A stretch of DNA of 64,000 nt, from the NCBI GenBank assembly GCA_022661535.1, contig JAKULF010000005.1, positions 682,001 to 746,000 of the forward strand, in the 5' to 3' direction. Shown in pieces: positions 33,661 to 46,800 of this stretch; position 1 is the first letter of the stretch, and the number at the start of each line of letters is the position of its first letter. The stretch is from Eutypa lata. Taxonomy: Eukaryota; Ascomycota; Sordariomycetes; Xylariales; Diatrypaceae. Below the pieces are notes generated by a model. The model did no database searches. It had not been told where the DNA came from and saw only the letters and a list, made by a program, of their open reading frames with translations. Both the position numbers and the translations under genes were made by a program.

Positions 33661-35660
33661 TGGTAATCTTTGTTTGTAGGGTGAGTGGGGTGAGTGTGAT
33701 GAGCATGCAAGAAGGGTGTCTCCTCGTTCGTTCGAAGTGGGAGGGGCGCTGGATAAACTTCACCAAGTGTTGATAAATGTCAGTTATGGTCAATGTTGAT
33801 ATGTTGTTCAGCAACAAGATGGTTGGGGTGGTATCTGTTGCAATCCTTGGGTGACTTCATACCCTATATAGTACTGTTAGTTAACAATCGGTGGTACATG
33901 CCTTGCTGATGTAAGTCATCACATACATATAGGTGCAGTAAGTAATCAAATTTCCCTTGTGATCTGCAAATATGTGTATTAGTATTAGAGATGCCATACT
34001 AGCAGTGGTGTTTGTTGGGTGGATGACAATTAAATCAAAGTCATTGTTAGAAATATCCAATGATTACTCTCAAGAAATCTTCACGATAGGCTGTAGATGA
34101 TGGAATGCATTAAGAATGAAGAATCTGACTTACGGTCTGATGATGATTTGTTGAAGGACAAGTCTGCTTCTGCTGAAGTAAATTGGTTACTTCCGACCTT
34201 TTCCGGTACTTTGGAAATTATATGTGACCTGTTGCCAACTTAAGTCTATTTCTATTAGTATTCAGTAGTTAGTCAACTCAAGGTCTTCAATTCTACTTAC
34301 CGGGATGGAAAGCGGTGCTCCGTGATGGTTTCAAAGGCTAGATGAATCCAAATGATGGATGGTAGTCTCATAGCTGATGGTATGCTATTCTGAGATAGAT
34401 TCCGTGTCAAGTTCGTGTTGAACAGTGTTGTGTGTGATGGTTTTAGATGGAATTGTGAGGAAGTGTATCTGTTTTCCTGGGGAGAAATTGATGTTGAAGT
34501 GTAGGAAAGAAATTAATGTGGCAGTGTAGGAAAGAAATTGTGTGTGGGAGTGGAAGAGTTTTCAAGTAGGAAATTATTGTGTAGGGCTTAAGGAAGAAAA
34601 CTCTTGCTGTGAAGGACTAACTGTAAGTACATGTAGTCTCTAGGGTTTCTGCAATTTGGAGAGCTGTGCAAAGGTGACCTAGAGGGAAAAAGGTAGGGGA
34701 GTACAGGTAAGTGTTAGAAATAATAACCAATAGTGATAGGCGATTAGGGTCTTATGTTGCCTACCTACATCTATAGAGTACAGCGGTACAAGCTGAAAAT
34801 CCTAAAATGATATGGGATAACAGAAATACAGCACCTAAGCCTTGTAAGTATCTGTAATATCTAGCGTGATATGGGGATAGAGGGTGACAAAAGGAGTACA
34901 TCATGCCCCAACCTTGTACTTTGAGTATACATGTAGCCCTCCACGTAGGAACCTAGGAAATGCCTAATTTGCTTACCTACTAGCACTTCCCAAGTTTGCC
35001 TCCTTGTTAAAGAATTGTCAGGACCTTGTAGACGTTTGAGCTTTCCATTTTAATAGTACATACTATTATGTTTGATTTTCTATAGGATAGGTCCCGTTTC
35101 AAGCCTTATGTTCAAATAGCAAGTCACCTTATTGTTCCATTCTGAGGTGGATCTTACACTAGATAGGATATTTGCATAACCTTGCTACTATTTCTATAGA
35201 GCTTGACTATTATTAATTAGGATATCGGGACCGGAGATGCCATACATTAATAGATTCAAGATATCTAGGAGTATATAAATGGTCAACTGGGCGGTATTGG
35301 TTCCGGAAGAGGCAACAGGTCGTGGGAAATTGGTGAGAGGATGATGAGTGGGAAGATTTAAATCAAGCCTGTGTGTAAAGTACAGGATCGCAACGAGCGT
35401 CCGCCTAAGGAGGTGAGCATACTACCACAGGAGGCACCTGTGTATAGTTAGGTTGAGTCAAGTAGAATCAAATATTCTCGATTATTGAAAGAAAGATCCC
35501 CCAGCCGACTGCAACAGGGAGATAATATATTTTACAAAGCTCTGAAAGTCGCCAAAGACAAATGCACACATGATTTTGAAGCAACAGAATATACGATATT
35601 GGATTTCTTTAGAAGACGTTGATACGGCATCGCGAGATCTTGTCATACAAAGTTTCGCTA
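33661..35660. other. Gene-free stretch
   Basis: About 2 kb without a credible open frame. There are local purine-rich repeats (gtgtaggaaagaaatt-like, twice around 34500-34550) and otherwise ordinary sequence. It probably includes the 3' region of the hydrolase gene at its right end. Confidence 0.55.
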
Positions 35661-36801
35661 CTACGAACGATTTAATAACGGTATCTCCTTGGCTCCCACC
35701 TGATCCAACAGGATACCATAATGCTCAGGCCTCCTATGTTTCTCGAAATTGAACACCCTCCCCTTGCCCTTCCGACACTTCGCAAGATCAATAGTCGCGA
35801 CAACGAGCTCATCCTCCAGCGTCGCAGACTCAGCGACGACTCGACCATCTGGATCGATAATCATGCTACCGCCGATCATCCACTGCCCATTCTCCTCGCC
35901 GCACTTCGCCACGTTGACACTCCAGCAGGCATTACCATAGCTGCCCGCCTGGCACGACAGACGGTGGTGAAACTCGGCCATCTCGCGCTGCTCTTCCATG
36001 GTACCCTCGTACTGCGGCGCCCACATCGTCGTGTTGTATCCCTCGATCAAGAGCTCCATTCCCTGCAACCCGTACGCGCGCCACGCCTCCGCCCAGCGCC
36101 GGTCGTTGCAGATCAGCATTCCGACGATCGGGTCCCCCTTTCCGTCGCTCGTGCTATATTGCGCAGTGGCATCTTCGGCTTTGAGAGACCCATCGACGAG
36201 GCCCGGCGCTCTGAAGGCGTGGAAACCAATGTCGCCCGGCGCGAAGTAGCGTTTCTCGAGCTGCTGGTAGACTGTCGGGTCTTCGAGGGGCTCGATCGTC
36301 CCGGGGAGGTGCACTTTGCGGTACTTGGCGACGGCTTTACCCGCTGCTGCCGAGTAGTATAGTGTTGTGTTGTAGTCTGTGATCTTCCCGTCCTCCGCCG
36401 TCCAGCGCTCCGCATAGCCCAGGTAGAAGTCCATTCTCAGCGCCTTGGCCTTGTCCACCAGAGGCTTGGCGTGTGGTGTCTCGAGCACCGCATAGGGACT
36501 TGACGACGAAGCTGGCTCGAAGAACTTAGACACTTCTTCTGGATCCTTGATCAGCTTGACGGGAAAGAATGTCGTCAACGCTAGCTCCGGGAACGCGATT
36601 ATTTGCACTTTTGCAGCGGCGGCTTCGTCCATGAGTTTCAACTAGAACAGGGTTAGTTATCGGAGCGTAGAAAAGCAGGACAGTCTCGATTCTGCAACGT
36701 ACCATGCGGGCTAGTATTTCCTCTCGAGGCGTATCTAGTTGGTTGGGCCCAAGTTGGGCGGCGGCAACCGTCACTAGCCGGGGCGTTGGTTGGGATGTCA
36801 T
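35661..36801 (-). CDS. Carbon-nitrogen hydrolase, probable N-carbamoyl-D-amino-acid hydrolase
   Basis: This nitrilase-superfamily enzyme would hydrolyse an amide or carbamoyl C-N bond; N-carbamoyl-D-amino-acid hydrolases release the amino acid, CO2 and ammonia. Model: exons 36801-36703 and 36641-35661 with a 61-nt intron (gtacgt...ttctag, branch ctaac), phase 0, 359 residues. The catalytic triad is visible: Glu in FPELALTTFFP, Lys in KYRKVHLPG and Cys in MLICNDRRW. The DRRW/EAWRAYG stretch after the Cys and GYNTT are typical of the carbamoylase branch. An upstream in-frame ATG at 36894 would add 31 residues of poor composition, so MTSQPTPRLV at 36801 is preferred. No damage is seen, in contrast to the relic zone to its left. 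Substrate is inferred from family only. Confidence 0.88.
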
Positions 36802-36894
36802 TGTTGGATAGGGGGTTTGATCTTCTGTACGGGTGCTCGTTGATGGAGGATAGGGGACGTGGAACGGTATGCGAAGTTGGATATTCTTCGACAT

Positions 36895-38700
36895 TGTCGT
36901 TTCTGATTCCGATATCGTAGGCTGTAGCTATAGTCAATAAGTGTCTTGTGTACGGCTCCACATATCGGCAAGATCGGGAAATGCCGACTAAGGTGGGACG
37001 ATAAGAGCCGAAGCCGCTGGCAATGTCGGTTCGTTTGGAGCGTCGCCGATTGGACTAATTGTGTGTCTGGTATGTAGAAGAATGTCAGTTCATGTAATCC
37101 TCATCCCGTATAGCTCATGATTGGGTGGAAGAATATAGGAGAATATAGGGGTGTCCTCTGGGTTGCAACTGGTAGATGAATATGATTACTGCTTGTAGGT
37201 GGAAGGGAATCGTAAACACAAGTGGATTCATAGGAATGGCAAGGTCGACATGGTCAGGAAAACTGATTGAATAGTTCTGTAATGTAAGTAGTAAGTGCGA
37301 TATTAGATTCAAGGTAGAGTGTGATCTACCACTCATTTTTCTATTTTATCCCGGGCGTTGTTGCCCCATTCTTCCCCTAATTTGTTGTTGGCTTTGTCTC
37401 TTTCGTTCTGGGTTTCTGTCAAGCAGTTGCGTTTGGTATTAAAGTAGTGCTGCCCAGATTGGCTTTCCTTTGTGTTCTGGCAGGCAGTAAGAAATCAAAA
37501 GGGGCTTGGGAAATCATGAAGGGATCAAAACATGGATGGAATATATAGAAAGAAGGTCCGAAGGGCACAGACATTAAGTTCTGAGGGCTTTTTATATGAA
37601 AGTAATACCAGGGTGGAGAGGTACTCTATATACGCAAGAATCGTCACAGAAACTGAACAGGTGGGTGCGAGGGTGTGCAATGGGCGATGTCTGTATACCG
37701 TCTTGACCTGGATGGAGACAAAAAGACTAAAATAAAAGCAGAAAACTGCAAACGGGATAATGGAAAAAGAAAGTAACCCATCCAGGTATGGGGGAATTTA
37801 TGATCACGTTATCGTTGCCTGCAGTAGGACGGATCTTGTATGGGAGACATGGGCATGTGTTCTTTTTTGGGGGGTTTCTTTTGGACTACCTGCCTAGCTT
37901 TCTACCATCCTTTTCAACTATTACCAAGGCCATGTTACTTACCTAATAGCCCTAAAAATGAGTCACTTGAACGACGAAGTTGCTTGATTTAATTCTACTT
38001 CATTGGAACTTGGACCTACCTTATCCGTACCTGCCTCTTAACGACACCCGTACTTGCTACGTCGACGTACTTGCCGTGTCTATGACCATGGCTAAAATTA
38101 TGCCTTCGTTCTTCAAAGGTTTCTCTACATTAGGTAGCGAATTATTACCAACCCCAGCTAACTACCTGGGTAGACCTATCTTATTTACCACCTTTCTTCC
38201 ACATTCCTCTCTAGTCACATCGTCTATGTTCTCTATTCCATCATATATTACGGGTAGATTATATTCATGTATGTCTGATCATCAACACCCTCCATCCTAC
38301 GAGTAGTGTCAACTTTGAAGATTATATTAGGAAGAACGACTCAACCATCTATCCACAGCAAAGAATAGACCCTGTCAGTATGTAGTTGACAGATATCTCT
38401 ACGAAGGATGCTACAAACCAACTCGGTACAACGATTACCTATTCTCCCCTACCGAGGGTGCAGTAGGTCAATTACTCGAAAAGGAGAGACAGACAGGTGT
38501 CTATGGGATGCAAAGTAACGCAGCTAGGAGACCTGTATCTATTCCCACAGGTATTTTTCTATAAAGCCAAGTATCGACCGACAGCAGAGAGCTGACGGAG
38601 AACTTACACACAGGAAACAAAGCGAACTATCATATTAGGCTACAATCCAAAAGAATTCGGGTTACCCTATCGAGCGCCTCAACTCCCAATCCCATCCAAC
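36895..38700. other. Gene-free stretch
   Basis: About 1.8 kb with only short motif-less frames. It holds the presumed promoter of the hydrolase at its left end. TACCTA/TAGGTA words reappear at 37880-38170. Confidence 0.5.
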
Positions 38701-39241
38701 TCCCACAGTACCCCCAAAAGAATTGTTGCCGAATTGCAACTCGATACTGGGGCGTCCAACGAGTTAAAGACCAGTTCAAAAAATGTCTTAAGCTCACTAA
38801 ACATCGCCAATCCCATCAATAATAATGCATTTTCCTTCAACCAGACCTTACCAAACTTTCGAGAGACAAAAGAAAAGAAAAAAGGATACATTCCTGTTTA
38901 TTCCACTTCTCTAATCCCGCTGCTACTTTGCTTATACCTAGCTCCTTATGCCTCTCTTGCTACCTATATACCTCGCTATTTGCTCTCTACCACTACCAGT
39001 ACCAACAGTGGACTGGACGATAGCTGGAGGGAGTGAAGTGATAGGGGTAATTGGTAAGACAGTTGATTTTGGGCTCTCGGCCGCAGAACCTGCATCCTCC
39101 CTGATCTTGAAGTTGACAGCGTGGCTGACTAGTTACTAGTCCACGGACACCCTCGAGTCCAAGAACCGTGTATTGTCCACCAAGGACCTGTCTCCTAGAT
39201 TGACATATCATACCATCCTCCAGAAATTCCGGGATGTCGGC

Positions 39242-39514
39242 AAAATGTTCTCCATCAACATGATCACGTCTTCAATCCACGGGTTCCGCAGTCCATCTCT
39301 GGGACTTGTGATGTGGGATTTGACAGCGACGAGACGACTGGCAATTCAAGTCGAAGACGGATTGTTTGATCGAGACAAGTTCAGACCTGTGGTGGAATTC
39401 AGCTCGAATTGGTTTGAAATGGGAAGTCACAATTTCTACGATCCAGAACATTGGACAACTGTCTCACTACCTACCACCGAGTCAAGGAGTGATCAAGTGG
39501 ACACTTTCTACTGA
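39242..39514 (+). other. Unrecognised open frame
   Basis: A frame of mixed, protein-like composition (VMWDLTATRRLAIQVEDG, FSSNWFEMGSHNFYDPEHW) ends at 39514. The frame extends upstream to 39173 without an ATG; the first ATG (MFSIN) is near 39245. It could be a terminal exon. No domain or partner exon is recognised. Confidence 0.25.
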
Positions 39515-39709
39515 TAACCCAATTCAACACCTTACACACTTCCCTAATTTCTATCATTGGGTTGAATTAGTTGGAGATTCATCTCTAGTTTCGTCTATCT
39601 GGAGATTTGATGTACATTTCTTTTCAATCACCAGGTACACATTTGAAGCCATTTGTGTTTACAAGATCTGAACGTTACGAGTGTATCGTGGGATCCTCCC
39701 TCGTGTTAC

Positions 39710-40258
39710 TCAATTCAAGATACCGCCGTGGCTTTCCGTCTTCGCTATTCTGGCTATTGTGGTCTTTACTGGGGTTTGGTTCATGCACACAAATACACGA
39801 GAGACCTGATTGCTCTTATTTAGGGTAGCATCTAGACCTATAATGTCGGTGCTGTCTTCGAAGAGGTAAGGTTGAAAGCTCAACATGTCTATTTTCATCT
39901 CGCTAATATACCTGACAAGATTAGTTTCTTGAGACTGGTGGAGCCTCAATATACAGTCATCATCACCTTCTGCGCAACCGTCATCGTCTTTCGGGACATA
40001 ATCCCGATCTCCCTTTACACTACCCCTGGCATCATCAGGGAAAAAGCAAACTCCCTTCTTCGGTAGCGCTGTGTCGATGTACGACAAGACGATTGGTTGC
40101 CTCTGTGTAGTAAAGCCTTGGAAGATTTTAGACGACACTTGCCTAACCGAGTATGCTTGTTCGAAGCAAATAGACGTTGCTAGTTGGCGAAAGTGGTCTA
40201 CGCTTGAACTGCATTGGAATTGCTCATGAATGGCACCGGCATTAGGCGAGAGATAACG
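39710..40258 (-). CDS. Unrecognised protein segment, about 182 codons, probably an internal or 3' exon
   Basis: The frame is open from just after a TGA at 40259-40261 to a stop at 39710. The composition is convincingly protein-like: FRQLATSICFEQAYSVRQ, FTTQRQPIVLSYIDTALP, GVCFFPDDA, an acidic YVPKDDDGCAEGDDDC, and then LRLHQSQETNLVRYISEM. There is no ATG at the start, so an upstream exon on the minus strand is expected; a frame at about 40600-40440 there contains a hydrophobic helix (IAIVIVIIAMTMIAVVIGV). The limiting TGA could also be a mutated Arg codon. The Cys-rich, partly secreted-like appearance gives no secure family. Confidence 0.4.
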   Translation of the reverse strand, partial: RYLSPNAGAIHEQFQCSSSVDHFRQLATSICFEQAYSVRQVSSKIFQGFTTQRQPIVLSYIDTALPKKGVCFFPDDARGSVKGDRDYVPKDDDGCAEGDDDCILRLHQSQETNLVRYISEMKIDMLSFQPYLFEDSTDIIGLDATLNKSNQVSRVFVCMNQTPVKTTIARIAKTESHGGILN

Positions 40259-40261
40259 TCA

Positions 40262-43200
40262 AGGACTCCAAAGCCGATGACACAGACACTTGTGCTGAGA
40301 AGGTCACCTGGATCTGCCGAGCTCTTAAGCAGGCGAGAGTACATCTAAACGACACTACGTCGGTGCATGTGCACGGAGGTCGCCGTGACGACACCTCCAG
40401 CCTGCTGACCCAGAACTTACGGACATTCAGCACGTCCTGAACCTTCATGACGTTGCGAGTGCAAGGGTCAGCGTCACGCTTGGCCGCGTTGAGAGCCGAG
40501 GCCCCCACGCAGGCTGCGTTTGAATGTTCGGAGGATCGATGACCCCGATGACAACGGCAATCATGGTCATGGCAATGATGACGATTACTATGGCAATCTA
40601 CCAAATGCAGTGTCCACTCATACCTCCACCTAGGTCCTGACTCAGAACCAGGAGATCGAGAATGCGTACCGGAAGAATTTACCTATTTGTCTGTCACTGC
40701 TTCTTGGATTGGTTCGTACTCAGCAAGAGACTGCACGAGGCAGCTCAGCGTCGTCCAGATGTTGAGCGAATTATCCCCCAGCTGATGATGGCTATACGAT
40801 ACTGAAGGTCATTTCAAAGCAAAGGACCTAGTGAGACAGCCTGGCAGTCAAGACAAGGCCTAGGTATATCCCTGGCATCACATTTAAGATTTTGTACCTT
40901 ACATCTTCTAGCCTACCTCGAGCAGCAGTCATGCTTGCTACTAGCCGACTGAAGTTTCTACACCACATAGTACTTGGCGTCAAGCTATCTTGAATCACCG
41001 CTGAGGCTTGTTACCGCTGGAGAATGATGCTAAGAAGACACGAAATAGCAAAATTGCTGACAATGTTTTGTCGACTGTCTTTGTTTCGCTCCTGAGCACT
41101 TGGAAAAGGAGCAAGTCACAACTAGTTTTCTTCTCGGTGGGAAAGCCAACAGCGCCAATTCACATTCTACACTTGGTGTTATTTAAACTCACCAAAGCTA
41201 GAACCCAACCCAGATCTCTGTTGAGTATAACAAGATCGCCCCTGTCGCCCCCAACTCTGAATGACAGAGTTCGCCCAGTGCATTTTTCAAAGAAATCACT
41301 TACGATGCTATTGATTTTAAGAAATGGCTGTTATACATACAGAACGCCAAATCGTTCCGTTATGTCTCCCCTCCGTTGAGGCTATTCGCGATAATCTTCG
41401 TGACAAATTGTCGCGGTATGAGAAGTTTGCAATGCAAGCTAAAGAGCTTCATAATAAAGGGGTAAACAAGTTGAAGGGAAGCACCGATTGGGGAACTCGA
41501 CCTGCTACCTCTCTGGCATAATTCTTTTGCTGTTTTTCTGTACACACCGAGGATGTTTGTATGCTGTATATGCTGCTCTACAGTAGTAGATTCTCCAAGG
41601 AGGAGATAGAAACGAGGAGCAAGAGGAAGCTACCTCAAAAATATCCATCGCAGTATTCGAATTCGAGTGATCTCCGCAAGCGCCGGAGAACTGGTTCTTG
41701 TCAGGGTCGAAGTCGAGACCCTTCATAATCCGGAGCACATTGCCACCATCCAATTTCTCGCATCACACCTACCGAGGTAAACGGATGAAGCCGGACCTGT
41801 TTACGAGATGCAACCTACCAGGCATAGCCCTAGAGCTAAGAGCCAAGTGCTGCTACTAGACAAAGCAACAGGTCGCGGTCTCCGCGGTCCTGTACTGTCT
41901 CGCACTGGAGCACGAGGCGTTCTTACCTGCGTGCTGCCTAACGGGATTGCACATGTCACGAGATTTTCGGAGATTCGTCGCGGCGCCATGCTTTGCGTGA
42001 CCGGAATGATAGCCAAGCAGTCAAACCACATTTCTGCCATCCAACAGTCACCTTCTCAACTGAGAATAGAATCCTCTCTTTTCGTACCGCACAGTTCACC
42101 GTGGGAGGATCATGCTGTTGTTGGCTTTGCCTTTTCCTTTGCTCTTCCTCTTGCTATTCCTCTTGCTATCTCTCTTGCTCTTGCTATTTCTCTTGCTCTT
42201 GTTGATACTAGCAGTGATATTTATATTGCCTGCGAGACGAAGCCAATTGGCGTTGGTTTCACTAGTATCGGTGTTTGTTGTGTGGGTGTGTGGGTGCTGG
42301 TGTTGGGAATCACCGACGGTAGATGCACCTCGTGGCAGATGTAACAGTCCTTGGGCGGATTACAGGTCCAGCGGTGGATGAGACAAGTCCCACGCCACCA
42401 TGGCATCGCCGTAGGGCTCCACAAGAGCGAGAGCGAGGTCCCCCAAAAGTACGATGCTATAATCACCGCTGCAGACGATTCTTCAGTCACTCTCACACGA
42501 AGATTCGGGCTGGAAGTCCTCTTCCCGACTCTGCCGTCCGAACAGGCTTACGACCCGCACCTGTTTGAGCACGGTGCTATATATAAAGGCGGGCATTTGG
42601 TCCAGCATAAAGAAGATAGTTGTCTGACAATATCACTCGACTTACTGCAGTGATTCCAGGTCTTGGAAACCTCACCGGAGGGCAGCCTACCACATACTTG
42701 CCCTTGATGTCAAGAGAGCTCAAGTTATCGGCACAATCATTTGCGCTCTCGTAGTTACGATCGCAATCATCAAGTTCAACACCACCATCCACACTTGAGC
42801 CTCGCTCAGCGCCGGTCGTGCAGTTTCCGGACCATTTGCGCACGCCGGTTCTGGAATCCATGGAGCGCGTGCACCCGCCAATTTCGTGCATCAGCCCCAT
42901 GGTGCACGCCTCGGTGTTGGTCTTAACCCCCAGGCGGCACCCGCCGGTTCTGTACCTCGTCCCAGTGCACCTGCCGCTGCCAAACTGACACTACATGTTA
43001 GTTAAGATGCACAAGTGTGCTTTACAGATGCCTACCACCGCAGAAGGGTTCACTATGTCGATAGGATCGTCTAAGGAGCTCACTATTAGTGGGGACTCCT
43101 AACTCCCCTCGACCGTCATCTTTGCTACATGGCAAACACCGGGATCACGTGGTTGCCGAGCAATTGCCACTCCCTAGGAATATCTGGAAGGGATGAGCTA

Positions 43201-43325
43201 GAGAATTCGCTAAGAATATCTCCATTGCTGTTTATTTCAGCACCTACCCTTTCGAGCTGCGGAAGATCCAAAGCCCGAAGGAAGACCTTTAAGTTATTTG
43301 GCTCTCCGGGTATTTTACAGCATCC
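40262..43325. other. Region of fragmentary coding signals, no complete gene
   Basis: Several short pieces look coded but do not assemble. Minus 42040-41926 ends GSTQ before a good gtaagaac donor, and minus 41749-41634 (LDFDPDKNQFSGACGD...) ends before a gtagct site. Minus 42900-42577 is Cys-rich (GGCTRS, WSGNCTTG, DDCDRNY). Plus 42351-42650 reads YDAIITAADDSSVTLTRRFG. A CT-rich microsatellite at 42125-42200 encodes artefactual Leu/Ala runs. A multi-exon minus-strand gene is possible, but I cannot define its exons. Confidence 0.35.
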
Positions 43326-43329
43326 CATA

Positions 43330-43843
43330 GAGTCACTACGGGGCCACCAGGACGCTGGCGTCAAAACTCCAGCCGGGGGAACACGAGGCCAATAGGTCAG
43401 GGTCGGTTGATGACCGGAAATACTTCCAGAAGCGCAATCAGGAGGATGCCGCAGTGTGGTATTATAACCTCCATGCCGAGATTGGTGATGGCTTAATCAC
43501 CGCCCCCCATGGCGTACGCTACTTCGATTGGTGTCCAACTGGATCAGGAGTATGGTTGAAAGACACAATCGACCAGCTGGATGCGGTGTGTCTTGGCAAG
43601 GATATGGAGCATTGGAAGGCAGAAATAATGGCAGTCACCGCGGACAACCTGGGTCCCAGATGCTATTGGGGAGAGTGTAGGGAAGGACTCAACGATATCA
43701 GAGAGCTTTCCGACCATATGCTCAAGGTCCACCAAGGCGCCGGCCTCACCGTCCACGGTCAGCATCCGCGACCTTCCTGTCGCTATCCTAGTTGTGGGAG
43801 AAGCTTTACGCTTAAGAAGGAAATTGAGCGCCATATCGTCTAG
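43330..43843 (+). CDS. C2H2-type zinc-finger protein segment (probable exon)
   Basis: The frame is open from just after a TAG (a possible acceptor, catag) at about 43329 to a stop at 43843, about 170 codons. It has the soluble stretches KYFQKRNQEDAAVWYYNLH and APHGVRYFDWCPTGSG. Then comes one complete finger, C-x4-C-x12-H-x4-H (CYWGEC...HMLKVH), and a second, CRYPSC...KKEIERH, that stops before its last His could appear. The wide C-x4-C spacing is common in fungal C2H2 proteins. No ATG is found near the left limit, so an upstream exon is expected. The missing last His could mean a further exon or a truncation. Confidence 0.45.
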
Positions 43844-46800
43844 TTGAGTTCAGAACCGAACTTGCAACTGAAAACGACAAGTATCCTAACGGGGTTGTCA
43901 ACACTACTACGGTAGAATTTGCGACAACTAAGCCGCCAATTCTCAACAACATTCTCGCTCACGATGACAACGGTTACTCGAATAGAGACACTGTGGGGGC
44001 TACGCTGGTCTCAATATCACCAGCACTATCGAGTTTCTAGTCCTCCCAGATGCGGATCTTGCAGTGGACTCTCCCGGTCCCAGTAACGACATCTACGCCT
44101 GTGGTAAGAAAGGCATTGCAATAGCCACGGGACAGTCGAACTCGGAAGCAAGAGCTGGAGCTCAAGCGGGAATGGGACACACGCCAGCTCTTGGCTTGGT
44201 GCTGCATTCCTAGCTACCTTCATTGTAACGATCTGGACTACTTCTCGTACCCGTGCCCATTTCCGTTCAAGTCTTGTATATATCCATTTGCTCTACCCTT
44301 GCTCTCTTGCATATTCCTTGCTTTTTTCTAGTCGCTTTTGCTTTCTTCCTTTTGTCTTCCTTTTGATCTTCTACTTTCCATCCCCTGACCCGGATGCATT
44401 AATGATTGGTTGCTACGATGGTGTTTCTACTTCATTGCCATTGCAATCGCGTGGATTTTGCTTGTGCGAATTCTAAGGCTTTGGGACAAAGACCCCCGGT
44501 GAGACTAGGGTTCAAGTCTCTTGAGCCTTTTTCTACTGAAGGTGGACCCCCCATCGCAACAGAACTTCCAACTGTCAAGCGGTTTAGCTGCGTGGTGGAT
44601 TCATTCCTGTGGATAGACTAGGATCTATACCCGGAATTTTCGCCTCCCGGGAAGCCGCCGCAAATGAAACGAGAACATAGTGAGACTAACCACCTCAACG
44701 AAGATAACCCACCAGCAACCCAAGCTACAGCGTCAGATAGCGACGACATAAAGGGGACCAAGCCCTATGCACAGCTTATATATTAGGCATTAAGAGAAAG
44801 GGGGAAAAGAGGACCAAAGGACGCCAACCAAGCACCAACCCAACACGAATCAAACACTTGCAGAAACAAGAAAGATGAAAAGAGAAAGGAGAAATGTTAG
44901 GAGGGAGAGGAATAGGGAGAGGGGAGGGGCATAGAAAACGGAATTCGACGTCAAGGAGGTCGTTTGCCGCTCGCCATAAGCCTGTACCTCCCGTCACTAC
45001 GGCGGTCTACCTCCAGCACAGAATCCTGCGAGGTGGAGGTAGAAGAGATTCAGATAGCGACGGAGAATATCTCTCAGGCGGGCGGCAAACGACGGCGTAA
45101 ACCCAAGGGACCCAAGACAGAGATCAGTCAAGTCGATGATAAGCATTGGTCTGTTAAACTTGCCCTGGTTGACTGGATATTCCGCGGAATGCAGATGTGG
45201 AATAGGAACCGGTCACGGTCACGTTTCAGCCACCGGGCTCCGTCCTCTAGGGACTCTTTATTGTCTCTACTGATAACAGCAACCTGGAGGAACTTGGGAA
45301 TGGAGATGATGACGAAGATGATAGACGGCTCGGCCGAAGCGCCGACGCGCTATCTAGACAAATCCCTTCCCTACCAACAGCTTGAAGGATATTTAGGATG
45401 AAGAGAGATGAGCAAGAGGCTCGACCCAAGCGTCGACATGCTATCTAGGCAAACGTGCCATCTGGAAAGGTTGTTTCCTTCCCAACAATTAGGAGGAAAT
45501 CGGGGATTAGGAGAATGAGCAGGCGGCTCGACCGAAGCGTCGATGCGCCATCTAGGCGAATTCATTCTCAGCCGACAATTTGTGGCGAGAGATCTTCCCC
45601 TACAGACTCTGCTGTTGTGTTGTATTCTGTATGAAACTTTATAGTGTTTCGTATTTACTGTGACAGAATTGAATTTTCGTTGCAGCACAGTCCGAACATC
45701 CCATCTGAACCCATTTGATTTGGTGACTAGAGTAGAAGCGAGATTGTTCTCGTTTACATCTAATTAGACTGGAGTCTTTGACCAGTTAGTTCTACGTTGC
45801 TCCCCCATTTTCTCTTCCACTACGTCGCCTGGCGCGCCCGTGAAACCCAAAACCGTCGAGTAATAAATGCTGTTGGCGCTGTTGAGGTATCTGCTGACTA
45901 TCTCACCCGCATGCCCTCATAAGGACAATGTACTTGTTGGCCATGAGCTCTGCATTGCTACTTAGATTAGATGAGAGGGCAAGTCCAGAGTACTATACTA
46001 GTCCCGCAAGGGCCACGGGGGACAGCGAATCTAGGCAGGGAGTGGCAAGGTTATTGTTGCGCATGAACTAAACAATTGGTTTGATCTTAAATGACCTGTT
46101 TAGCTTCTTAAATTAGTTGTTTCCTGTATTTTATATGACATTGTTTGTCATACCTACATGTAGGTAGAGAAGAAGCGCTGCCAAAATGTGCTCTGTTAAG
46201 AAGAGTGGGACCCCTAATCCAGGGCCACAGCGTGTACCTAGAATTAGCGCATTTGCAGCGCGCTTACCTGGCAAATAGTCAAAGGGGCGAAATTCAGGTC
46301 GCAATGCTCATTTAATTCTTCCGCTCACAATGTTGGTATTATTAGTGGTGATGATAAGTTCGCACTTCCAGTCATTGAAATGTTTCTGTTCATTGTGCCC
46401 AGTGTCTAAATGCGTCGTCTTTCTACGTAAAATGTTAAGTTTTGCACACTTCCGCATAACCTTGCAAGTCTTCGGGGTCATTCAATAGGGCCCATGTCTC
46501 AAGCCGTAAGCATCGTGGGAACGGTCAAGTTTCTCCCCGAGCTACAGTAACAGCTGCAACGTACATGTATGTCCGTACATGGTAGAAATACTATTGATCT
46601 ACAAAATACTTGTAACATTGATAGATCTCCAGGTACGCTGGGGGTGCCAAAGCCTAACTGCCAATAATGCGTTCAGCCCAAGATCGCATAGTACCAGGTA
46701 CATTTCCATACGTTCAGCTATGTCCGTTTACAATGTTAGATAAATAGATCATGTTGTTATTGTCATATGGACTTCCAGCTGTTGTAAACTGTACAACTCC

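Noticed and set aside
35721..36362. Plus-strand 213-residue frame
   Set aside because: Antisense shadow of the carbon-nitrogen hydrolase, whose catalytic Glu, Lys and Cys motifs are in the minus frame.
42110..42210. Leu/Ala-rich hydrophobic ORF
   Set aside because: Produced by a cttgct/cctctt microsatellite; hydrophobic in more than one frame and without flanking protein features.
44450..44530. tRNA-like T-arm (gagactagggttcaagtctc)
   Set aside because: The gagac/gtctc stem encloses a 10-base loop, not the 7-base T loop, and no acceptor, D or anticodon arms fit around it.
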